11,520 bases of DNA from CADEED01 sp039930985. GTDB lineage: Bacteria; Pseudomonadota; Gammaproteobacteria; Steroidobacterales; Steroidobacteraceae. Positions 5,823 to 11,520 of this stretch are shown in pieces. Position 1 is the first letter of the stretch; the number at the start of each line of letters is the position of its first letter. A model generated the notes under the pieces. The model saw only the letters and a list, made by a program, of their open reading frames with translations, did no database searches and was not told where the DNA came from. The stretch covers positions 1 through 11,520 of the forward strand of contig JBDTSV010000104.1 of assembly GCA_039930985.1 (NCBI GenBank). Direction: 5' to 3'. The position numbers were made by a program, and so were the translations under genes.

Positions 5823-6761
5823 TTGGCAATACCAGAACCCATCGTCGCCGCTGCCGCCACGACCCGCTGGCGCAGCTTCTATGAGCTGACCAAGCCGCGC
5901 GTGGTCATGCTCATCGTGTTCACGTCCATCGTGGGTGCGCTGCTGGCCGTGCCCGGCCTGCCGCCGCTCGATTTGCTGGTGTTCGGCAATCTGGGGGTCG
6001 GTCTCGCTGCGGCCAGCGCCGCCGTCATCAATCACGTGCTCGATGAACGCATCGACGCGCAGATGTCGCGCACCAAGCGCCGGCCGCTGCCCACGGGAAA
6101 GATGTCGTCGCACGCGGCACTGCTGTTCGCCGGCGTGCTGTGCCTATTGTCGATGTCGATCCTGGTGTTGTTGGTGAACATGCTGACCGCGGTGCTCACC
6201 TTCGCCTCGCTCATCGGCTATGCCGTGGTCTACACCGTGTGGCTCAAGCGCGCGACCTCGCAGAACATCGTCATCGGCGGTGCCGCCGGCGCCGCGCCGC
6301 CCGTGCTCGGCTGGGTGGCGGTCACGAATTCGGTCGACCCGAACGCACTGCTGCTGTTTCTCATCGTGTTCGTGTGGACGCCGCCGCATTTCTGGGCGTT
6401 GGCTATCGCGCGCAAAGATGAGTACGCGAAGGTCGGCATTCCGATGTTGCCGGTGACGCACGGAGTCGCCTTCACGCGCTTGCAGGTGTTGCTGTACACC
6501 GTGCTGCTCACCGCCGTCACCATTCTGCCGTTCGTCACGGGCATGAGCGGCCTCATCTACCTGGGTGCAGCGCTGGTGTTGAACGCCATGTTCATCTACT
6601 ACGCCGCGCAGATGAAGCTGACCGAGCGCGCGCATCTGCCGATGAAGGTGTTTCGCTTTTCGATCACCTATCTCATGTGGTTGTTTGCGGCCCTGCTCGT
6701 CGACCACTATGTGCCGACCACCCAGGGCCTGCACCGGCTGATCAGTCTTTCGCCGGTCTGA
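5823..6761 (+). CDS. cyoE: Protoheme IX farnesyltransferase (heme O synthase)
   Basis: This 312-aa integral membrane UbiA-superfamily prenyltransferase joins farnesyl diphosphate to protoheme IX, giving heme O, the substrate of CtaA. It begins near YELTKPRVVMLIVFTSIVGA, the family's first helix. The Mg/prenyl-diphosphate motif N-x3-D-x3-D is N70-D74-D78 (NHVLDERID), followed by RTKRRPLPTG. Later come WTPPHFWALAI and RKDEYAKVGIPMLPVTHG, which are CyoE-specific. I chose TTG 5823 as start: the frame extends upstream without a stop, but this start gives the normal length and leaves a 40-nt gap after ctaA, with a weak GGATAAG about 5 nt upstream. No in-frame ATG is available near the N-terminus. 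A TAAACT box (5794-5799) could be an internal -10, but it lacks a good -35. 'ctaB' is an equivalent name. Confidence 0.94.
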   Translation: MAIPEPIVAAAATTRWRSFYELTKPRVVMLIVFTSIVGALLAVPGLPPLDLLVFGNLGVGLAAASAAVINHVLDERIDAQMSRTKRRPLPTGKMSSHAALLFAGVLCLLSMSILVLLVNMLTAVLTFASLIGYAVVYTVWLKRATSQNIVIGGAAGAAPPVLGWVAVTNSVDPNALLLFLIVFVWTPPHFWALAIARKDEYAKVGIPMLPVTHGVAFTRLQVLLYTVLLTAVTILPFVTGMSGLIYLGAALVLNAMFIYYAAQMKLTERAHLPMKVFRFSITYLMWLFAALLVDHYVPTTQGLHRLISLSPV

Positions 6762-6773
6762 CGGCGTTCGAGC

Positions 6774-7175
6774 GTGCATTCACCGCTGACACTTCCGTCG
6801 CGCTTCAACGGCCAGTTCGGCCTGGTGTTGTACCACCAACATCACGGCGTGCTGCTGATGCGCTCGGGCGATCGCGACGATGGCGGCCCGCGGCGAATTG
6901 ACCTTCTGTTTCGCGGCGTGGTGTGGATGTCGCTACCGTCGTGGTTCAGCGATTTCACGGTCGAGCAATGCCTGATCGACGAAGTGCTCGAATACATTCC
7001 GCCGAGCCATCGCGCCAAGGCGCAGTCGCGCAAGGTGTATCGCGTCGATATCGACCGTACGCCGCACTACGTGATCGCCGGCAACGTGTTCACGGCGAGC
7101 GATGACCAGTCGTACTTCGAACCATCGGCGTTGCTGCCGGAGATCGAGGTCAATCTGAAGTTCGACGCGGAGTAG
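6774..7175 (+). CDS. Hypothetical protein at the end of the cox-assembly operon (133 aa)
   Basis: I do not recognise the family with certainty. The protein starts at GTG 6774, 12 nt after the cyoE stop, with no strong Shine-Dalgarno. It is soluble, mixed alpha/beta, with no signal peptide or membrane segment and no cysteine motif. Notable segments are FGLVLYHQHHGVLLMRSG near the N-terminus, RRIDLLFRGVVWMSLPSWF in the middle, and KVYRVDIDRTPHYVIAGNVF toward the C-terminus. Position in the operon suggests co-expression with heme A synthesis genes, but the gene need not share their function. In related gammaproteobacterial clusters this slot often holds an SCO1/SenC gene; this product is clearly not that. 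Its 3' end overlaps the convergent sigma-factor gene by 26 bp. Confidence 0.7.
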   Translation: MHSPLTLPSRFNGQFGLVLYHQHHGVLLMRSGDRDDGGPRRIDLLFRGVVWMSLPSWFSDFTVEQCLIDEVLEYIPPSHRAKAQSRKVYRVDIDRTPHYVIAGNVFTASDDQSYFEPSALLPEIEVNLKFDAE

Positions 7176-7719
7176 ATTTCGCGCGATCCGCGGTGTCGTC
7201 CAGGTACTCGCGAAGCAGCCCGCGCGCGCGGTGCAGGCGGCCTTTCACGCTCTCGCGCGTGAAACCGAGCGCAATCGCTATCTCGTCGACCGTCATCTCT
7301 TCGATGTCTCGCAGGATCACGACGTCGCGGTAGTGATCGGGCAGCGACTCGATGGCTGCCGCCAGATCGAGGCGCAGGTCCTGGTCCGAGTGCTGCGCCC
7401 GCGGCGAGTGGTCCGGGTGCTGGTCGAGCGATTGGCGCGCCTGCGCGCTGAAGCGTGCAGCCAGGCGCAGGCACTCGCGCCGTACGATGGCCAGTAGCCA
7501 ACCGGAGATCGAGGTCAGCGTACGCAGCGTACCGACGCGGCGATACAGGAGCCAGAGTGTTTCCTGGACCACGTCATCGATATGTTGTGATCCCGAACAG
7601 CTGCGCCGCGCGTAACGACGGATGTCGGGCTGCGCGCAAGCCAGCAATGTGAGTATGGCGCCGTGTTCGCCGCCGCGCGCCGCCGCGATGAGCGCCAGGT
7701 CATATTTGCTGCGATACAT
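7150..7719 (-). CDS. ECF-type RNA polymerase sigma factor (sigma-70 family)
   Basis: This 189-aa protein has the two-domain layout of extracytoplasmic-function sigma factors. Region 2 (about residues 28-88) includes HIDDVVQETLWLLYRRV and the helix GWLLAIVRRECLRLAARF, which would contact core polymerase and the -10 element. Region 4 (about residues 118-170) reads AIESLPDHYRDVVILRDIEE, then MTVDEIAIALGFTRESVKGR and LHRARGLLREYL, the -35 binding helix-turn-helix. ATG 7719-7717 is 2 nt after the stop of the DUF2892 gene, so translation is probably coupled. No anti-sigma factor gene is adjacent; the only co-transcribed partner is the DUF2892 membrane protein. The target regulon cannot be told from this window. 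The C-terminal ~20 residues are polar and probably disordered. Confidence 0.92.
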   Translation of the reverse strand: MYRSKYDLALIAAARGGEHGAILTLLACAQPDIRRYARRSCSGSQHIDDVVQETLWLLYRRVGTLRTLTSISGWLLAIVRRECLRLAARFSAQARQSLDQHPDHSPRAQHSDQDLRLDLAAAIESLPDHYRDVVILRDIEEMTVDEIAIALGFTRESVKGRLHRARGLLREYLDDTADRAKSTPRRTSD

Positions 7720-7721
7720 GT

Positions 7722-7931
7722 CTAACTATCCGAACCGAGGCGGCGGCCCGCCAGGGCGCACAGGGGGCAGAAGCCGAAGAATCCGGTCAACATGGCGATG
7801 ATGCCTGAAGCGCCCAGCGCGTAGCCGAGCGGCGACCTGCCGATTACGAATATGGCGAGGGCCATCAGCGCGAGACCCACCAGCACGCGCAGTGCCCGTT
7901 CCCAGGTGGGTACATTTTTGACGTAGAACAC
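7722..7931 (-). CDS. DUF2892 family small inner-membrane protein
   Basis: This 69-aa protein has two hydrophobic helices (about residues 13-31 and 35-53) and the ending GFFGFCPLCALAGRRLG, typical of DUF2892 proteins ('..G.CP.y...G'). The same fold forms the membrane part of the rhodanese YgaP in E. coli, but there is no rhodanese domain here. A CPLC (CxxC) pair lies at the end of helix 2 and could be redox-active or metal-binding, which is inference. Start is GTG 7931-7929, chosen because GAGGA sits 7 nt upstream. It precedes the sigma-factor gene by 2 nt, forming a two-gene operon. Function of the stand-alone family is unknown. Confidence 0.85.
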   Translation of the reverse strand: MFYVKNVPTWERALRVLVGLALMALAIFVIGRSPLGYALGASGIIAMLTGFFGFCPLCALAGRRLGSDS

Positions 7932-8174
7932 GACGGATCCTCAAATCGCGGGCCCGGATCGGGCGCAAGGGATAAGAGGGGGCGGGAGAGTGTTTCGGTT
8001 CGCGGTACTGATTAGAAATATTCCACGCGAATGAATGGGCACTGCTCGGAATCGCGTTGATTCTCGGCGCGGCTGTCGGGCTTTTGTCGCAGATCCAACC
8101 GGTATCCACCCCAAAGGCTCTTTCGCCGTTGTCTCGTTGCATTGGTTGCTCGATCGAGCCGGCTTGAAATGCCG

Positions 8175-8207
8175 GGGGCCGGACCTGGGTGAGGTCCGGC
8201 CCCTTTT
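8175..8207 (+). terminator. Rho-independent terminator hairpin
   Basis: There is a perfect 12-bp stem (8175-8186, GGGGCCGGACCT; 8192-8203, AGGTCCGGCCCC) with a 5-nt loop GGGTG, followed by TTTT on the plus strand. The U-tract orientation is plus, although the nearest gene end is that of the minus-strand cytochrome gene (stop 8238-8240). On the minus strand the same stem is followed by CGGCATTTC, a poor U-tract. Either it serves the minus gene as a strong hairpin, or it terminates an unrecognised plus-strand transcript. Confidence 0.7.
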
Positions 8208-8213
8208 GCTAGC

Positions 8214-8234
8214 AAATGGGGAGTGTCCCCATTT
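8214..8234. repeat. Small palindrome AAATGGGGA-GTG-TCCCCATTT
   Basis: A perfect 9-bp inverted repeat with a 3-nt spacer lies 3 bp beyond the stop codon of the large cytochrome gene. On the minus strand its 3' arm ends in CCCCATTT. It shares the TGTCCCC core with the 55-bp palindrome at 3116-3170 and resembles short REP-like units. It could contribute to 3' end formation of the cytochrome mRNA together with the adjacent 12-bp hairpin. Confidence 0.6.
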
Positions 8235-8237
8235 CCG

Positions 8238-11200
8238 TTACGGAGCGATGAAGGCATCGGTGGCGTTCGGCATGGTCGGCGTGGCGTCATCGATGCTGCG
8301 CACGAAGGTGAGCAGATCGGCCAAGTCACCGGCAGTCAGCGTGCTGGCGATCGTGGCCGGTGCCACACCGAGGCGGTGCCGCGCGGCCACGTCCTCGAGG
8401 GTGTGCGACGAGCCATCGTGGAAGTACGGGCCGGAGTAGGCCACCCCCAGCAGTGACGGGCTGTTGAAGCCACCGCCACCGAAGGGCGCAAAGCCCTGCG
8501 TGGTCTGGCCGGCGACCGCGGCGGCACCGCGCACCTCGATTGGGCTGGCCACGTTGAACGTGCCGACGTTGTCGAGCATCAGCAACGTGCCCTTGACGTC
8601 GCGCGTCACGCTAACTACCTGTGGTCCGGCGAGATTCACGCCGGCGTCGTTCTTGCCGACGCCGGTGAAGAACGCCGGGCCGACCGGATCGACCTGCAGC
8701 AGCGGGTTGTCCACGTACAAGCCCTTGGTGCGGCTCTTGGTCCACTTCGCACCGCCATGGCAGCTCGCGCAATTCGTGGTGAACAACGCGCGTCCATTGG
8801 TTTCGACGTTGGCGGCAATGGCCGGCATGATGGGCGCACGCACCGTGGCCACCCACTCGCTCATCGCGTCCAGCGAATCGCTGATGCCCTTGGTCGGGCC
8901 GTGGTTGAACACCAGCGCCGTCTTGTCGACGCCATCGACATTGGTGGCGAAGCCGACGCCGCCCTGGATGCCGCGCGCATTGTTGTTGAAGTCGGTGTTC
9001 GAACCACGCACCGCGCTCCAGTTGAGAATGCGCTGATCGTCGAGGTTGTTGCGCGCGAAGGTGCCTTCGAGCGGGATGGTCTGGCGCGGCCCGGTCTCGA
9101 AGATCCAGGTGACGTTGTCCGAGTGGCCGTCGTCGTGGCACGAAGCGCAGCTCGACCAGGCGTTGTTCGAGGCCTTGCCGCGGTTGGCCAGCGGATTGAT
9201 GTCACGCAGCGCCACGTCGAACTGTCCGTCTCCGGTGTTGTCGAGCTTGTCGGGAATGCCGAGTGCCGTGAAGAACGCCAGCTTGCCGACGAGGTTGCGA
9301 TGCGCCTGGGTGCCCGGAGCCGGCGGTGCGCTCGATTCGATGTCGCGCGCGATCACGCTGTCGTCGTCGAGGTTGAGCGCCGACATGGACGTGTTCAGCT
9401 CGTTGTTGACGTACGCGCGCTTGCCGGTACGCGCCATCACCACGCCGCTCGGCAGGTTGCCCGTCTGGAAACGCTTGGCGACATTGTTGGCGTCGATGGT
9501 GGTGAGCTTGCCGTCGGCGCCGATGGAGGCGCGAATCACGTAGTTGCCGCCGCGGCTGACCACCAGGAAATTCTTGCCGCGGCGGTCGGCGTCGATCGCC
9601 ACGATGTCGTTGAGGAACAGCTTGTCGAGCGAAGTCGTCGGCGAGGCCGGCGCCGTTTCCTTGCCCACAAAGGTGTTGAGATTCACCGACAGCGGCGTCT
9701 CGGCATTGGTCACCGGGCTCAACACACCCACAAGCGCCTGCACGTTGTTGTTGAAGATCACCGGTGGCTCAGGCTGCGCGCCAACGTTCGGGATGTAGAG
9801 CAAGGGGCCACGCAGCAGCGCGCCGAACAGCATGTTGGGGTAAACCTTCTGTGCGACTTTGCCGATGGGGCCCGCGGTATCGATGTTCGTCGAGTTCACG
9901 TCCGGGCAGAACGTTTCCTTGGCGAGCTGGGCGGCGCCCGTACCGCTGTCGCCGAGCGGACCGCTGTTGAAATACTTGACCGTGCCGGCGAGCTCCAACG
10001 CACTGCGCGTCAGCTTGCAGAAGTTGCGGCGGTCGGCATTGAAGCCCGAGACCAGCGGCTTCAGCAGCAGGCGCGTGACCGTGGCGCCGGTGCCCGCGTT
10101 GACAATGGCCTCGCTGACGCGGAACGAGCTGACCACGCCCTGCTTGGCGTCATCGAATCCGTCGGGCCGGGCCTGGTCGATGACTTCACCGAAGAGCTGC
10201 GTGACGTACACGCGTTCGTCGTTGTCGTTCTGATCGCCGTCGTTGCTGATGGCGACCGCATAAGGGTTGCCGCCGACGTGGATGCTGGCGACGACCTCGT
10301 AGTTGGAAAGGCGCACCACCGCGACCTCACCGACCGTGTTCTGCGCGATGAACGCATAGGTGCCGTTCGGTGTCACGGCGATGCCGCGTGGCTCGACGCC
10401 GACGTTGATTGCGGCACCGATCGCCACCGGCGTCGCCGCCGTGAGGTCGATGATGCTCATCGTGCCATCGAAGGCGTTGGTGACATAGGCGTACTTGTCA
10501 TCGGGCGAGACCGCGACGAAGCGCGGTTCCTTGCCCACCGGAACCTCGGCCAACAGCTGCGACGCGTCGGTGCCGTCGGTGTTGCGCACCTTGATCACCG
10601 AGACGCTGGCTTTCTGGCGGTTCACGATCACGGCGCGATTGTCGTCGCCGGTGAGCGCGATACTGCTCGAGCGCGACTGCCGGAACAGCAGCTGGTAACG
10701 CGCCAACCCTTCGTCGGCGCTGATGAGCGTGCGATTGAGCGCGGTGGCCAGGGCGGTGATGGTGGCGTCGGCGCCGAAATTCGCGGGGTTGGCGGCGAAG
10801 TCGAGCGTCTTCGTGCCGGTGACCGCGGCGGCAATGGCGGTATTGGCGGCGGTGTCGATCTGGAAACCGTCGGTGGTGTCATTGTTGGCGTCGAGCAGCG
10901 CCAGCAGGCGCAGCAGGTTCGATAGATAGACGTCGCCGTTGGCGGCCTGGATCTCGGTGAGGTTGTGCAGGCTGAAGGAGACCACACCGCTGGTGTAGGC
11001 GGGAGTGGCGCTGCCGATGGTGATGCGGTTTGTCGCGCTACCGACCAGGAAGTCGATCTTGCGGCCTTCGACGAACTGGAATTTTCCGGTGTCGTTGGTG
11101 ACCGCTTCACCGGCATCCACGACCGCAAAGCGCAGGCCCGCGATCGTGTCGTCGGTGAACTGCGCGTCGCGGATCACCGCGGCGGGTGGCGGGGTGGCGG

Positions 11201-11345
11201 GCGGTGGTGTGTTACCTCCGCCTCCACCGTATCCACCACCGCCACAGGCGACGACCAGTGCGGTGGCCGCCGCCTGCAACAGCAGTACTCTGACAACGCG
11301 CGTCCTGCGCGAACCCTGGTTTGAATTAAACGTCCCTGTATTCAT
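8238..11345 (-). CDS. Lipoprotein: YVTN beta-propeller fused to di-heme c-type cytochrome (peroxidase/MauG-like)
   Basis: This 1035-aa exported redox lipoprotein has a signal peptide with RR/R charges and a hydrophobic core (residues 13-33), ending in lipobox VVA-C34, then a Gly- and Pro-rich linker. Residues ~55-200 form a domain with TGKFQFVEGRKIDFLVG and LSNLLRLLALLDANNDT, seen in other surface lipoproteins. Residues ~215-670 carry YVTN-type beta-propeller blades (EPRFVAVSPDDKYAYVTNAF, EPRGIAVTPNGTYAFIAQN, LPSGVVMARTGKRAYVNNEL). The C-terminal part has two heme c sites, CASCH at 733-737 and CASCH at 859-863, and GPYFHDGSSHTLEDV (H976), a hallmark of di-heme cytochrome c peroxidase/MauG proteins. 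It is probably an outer-membrane or periplasm-facing electron-transfer enzyme; substrate unknown. ATG 11345 has GGAG about 6 nt upstream. It is monocistronic as far as seen. Confidence 0.88.
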   Translation of the reverse strand: MNTGTFNSNQGSRRTRVVRVLLLQAAATALVVACGGGGYGGGGGNTPPPATPPPAAVIRDAQFTDDTIAGLRFAVVDAGEAVTNDTGKFQFVEGRKIDFLVGSATNRITIGSATPAYTSGVVSFSLHNLTEIQAANGDVYLSNLLRLLALLDANNDTTDGFQIDTAANTAIAAAVTGTKTLDFAANPANFGADATITALATALNRTLISADEGLARYQLLFRQSRSSSIALTGDDNRAVIVNRQKASVSVIKVRNTDGTDASQLLAEVPVGKEPRFVAVSPDDKYAYVTNAFDGTMSIIDLTAATPVAIGAAINVGVEPRGIAVTPNGTYAFIAQNTVGEVAVVRLSNYEVVASIHVGGNPYAVAISNDGDQNDNDERVYVTQLFGEVIDQARPDGFDDAKQGVVSSFRVSEAIVNAGTGATVTRLLLKPLVSGFNADRRNFCKLTRSALELAGTVKYFNSGPLGDSGTGAAQLAKETFCPDVNSTNIDTAGPIGKVAQKVYPNMLFGALLRGPLLYIPNVGAQPEPPVIFNNNVQALVGVLSPVTNAETPLSVNLNTFVGKETAPASPTTSLDKLFLNDIVAIDADRRGKNFLVVSRGGNYVIRASIGADGKLTTIDANNVAKRFQTGNLPSGVVMARTGKRAYVNNELNTSMSALNLDDDSVIARDIESSAPPAPGTQAHRNLVGKLAFFTALGIPDKLDNTGDGQFDVALRDINPLANRGKASNNAWSSCASCHDDGHSDNVTWIFETGPRQTIPLEGTFARNNLDDQRILNWSAVRGSNTDFNNNARGIQGGVGFATNVDGVDKTALVFNHGPTKGISDSLDAMSEWVATVRAPIMPAIAANVETNGRALFTTNCASCHGGAKWTKSRTKGLYVDNPLLQVDPVGPAFFTGVGKNDAGVNLAGPQVVSVTRDVKGTLLMLDNVGTFNVASPIEVRGAAAVAGQTTQGFAPFGGGGFNSPSLLGVAYSGPYFHDGSSHTLEDVAARHRLGVAPATIASTLTAGDLADLLTFVRSIDDATPTMPNATDAFIAP

Positions 11346-11390
11346 GGCTGCTCCGACAATCCGTGGAATGGCTGTGTCGGTGAATGAGTG

Positions 11391-11410
11391 ACCGCGAATA
11401 TGCCCGCGGT
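11391..11410. promoter_or_regulatory. Inverted repeat in the cytochrome gene upstream region
   Basis: ACCGCG (11391-11396) and CGCGGT (11405-11410) form a 6-bp inverted repeat with an 8-nt AT-rich spacer, about 45 bp upstream of the cytochrome start. It includes CATATT (minus strand), a possible -10. It could be an operator or promoter component, but short GC repeats are common in this DNA. Confidence 0.2.
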
Positions 11411-11429
11411 TTCAGTACGCGGAAAAAAG

Positions 11430-11453
11430 AAAAAGGCCCAGAAAGGCCTTTTT
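11430..11453. terminator. Bidirectional rho-independent terminator
   Basis: A 9-bp stem AAAAAGGCC / GGCCTTTTT (11430-11438, 11445-11453) has a 6-nt loop CAGAAA. It is followed by a further T on the plus strand and by TTTTTCTTTTTT-like sequence on the minus strand, so it is efficient in either direction. It insulates the cytochrome gene from whatever lies beyond the right edge, probably ending a minus-strand gene whose last codons could lie at 11496-11520. Confidence 0.8.
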
Positions 11454-11520
11454 TGCGGAACCACAGACTGTTTTCCCGTTACGGGATCAGCCAGCTCAAT
11501 TTCTGACGATGCGGTTGAGG

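Larger units (their letters stand above)
7932..8237. other. Intergenic stretch, no convincing gene
   Basis: About 300 bp lie between the DUF2892 gene and the end of the large cytochrome gene. The DUF2892/sigma promoter should lie in the left part on the minus strand, but I could not find a clear -35/-10 pair. On the plus strand, an open frame of 51 codons (8012-8167) contains the hydrophobic stretch WALLGIALILGAAVGLLSQI and stops 7 nt before a plus-oriented terminator (8175-8207), yet it has no usable start codon. It may be a decayed remnant of a small membrane-protein gene or chance. The right part holds two hairpins listed separately. No tRNA or known riboswitch was recognised. Confidence 0.5.

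Noticed and set aside
7932..8060. ECF-type autoregulatory promoter upstream of the DUF2892/sigma operon (GGAATA ... GTACC on the minus strand)
   Set aside because: The boxes match ECF consensus poorly and the spacing is uncertain; not reported as a feature.
8757..10925. A 722-codon open frame on the plus strand opposite the cytochrome gene
   Set aside because: The product is low-complexity, rich in Arg/Val/Asp/Gly/His, with no recognisable domain. Long antisense frames are expected opposite high-GC coding DNA, and the minus-strand product has clear signal, heme and propeller motifs.
11496..11520. Possible last codons (LNRIVRN-stop) of a minus-strand gene entering from the right edge
   Set aside because: Only about 8 codons are visible and another frame ends in TAA at 11479-11481. 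It is plausible because of the terminator at 11430-11453, but not enough to annotate.
1..11520. CRISPR arrays, tRNA/rRNA genes, insertion sequences, prophage
   Set aside because: I saw no regularly spaced repeats, no tRNA cloverleaf, no transposase and no phage-like gene in either strand.

Overview
The window is GC-rich DNA from an aerobic Gram-negative proteobacterium, most likely a gammaproteobacterium. The main evidence is the block DUF2909 <-> SURF1 - SCO-like protein - heme A synthase - heme O synthase, an arrangement known beside aa3-type cytochrome oxidase genes in Pseudomonas/Xanthomonas-like genomes. Affiliation below class level is a guess (a Steroidobacter- or Xanthomonadales-like lineage would fit).

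Layout. (1) 1-503, plus strand: the 3' end of a long-form 2-isopropylmalate synthase gene (leuA), convergent with the next block. (2) 511-2929, minus strand: asd (aspartate-semialdehyde dehydrogenase), an unrecognised 143-aa protein and lgt (prolipoprotein diacylglyceryl transferase), closely spaced and probably co-transcribed. (3) 2930-3179: a regulatory intergenic region. It holds an apparent minus-strand promoter, a 22-codon reading frame whose residues 7-15 are almost all Lys/Thr/Ile, and a strong hairpin directly before the asd ribosome binding site. The upstream frame also carries a sequence able to form a competing antiterminator. Next to this lies a perfect 55-bp palindrome. (4) 3180-7175: the cytochrome oxidase maturation block. 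A small DUF2909 membrane protein reads leftward. SURF1, an SCO-like redox protein, CtaA, CyoE and an unrecognised 133-aa protein read rightward as one operon. The two directions are separated by a 29-bp gap with overlapping TATA-like elements and no obvious ribosome binding sites. (5) 7150-7931, minus strand: a DUF2892 membrane protein followed by an ECF-type sigma factor. (6) 7932-8237: no convincing gene; it contains a strong hairpin/terminator and a second, smaller palindrome. (7) 8238-11345, minus strand: a 1035-aa lipoprotein joining a YVTN-type beta-propeller to a di-heme c-type cytochrome (peroxidase/MauG-like) domain. (8) 11346-11520: its upstream region and a bidirectional terminator.

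Functional links. CtaA and CyoE make heme A (protoheme -> heme O -> heme A), and SURF1 and the SCO-like protein help insert cofactors into cytochrome oxidase. Asd sits at the branch to Lys, Thr, Met and Ile, which are the residues enriched in the putative leader peptide. Lgt would lipidate proteins such as the large cytochrome lipoprotein.

The best candidate for something undescribed is the asd leader: it has the parts and the geometry of a ribosome-mediated transcription attenuator responding to Lys/Thr/Ile supply. This is read from sequence only and needs comparative and experimental testing.
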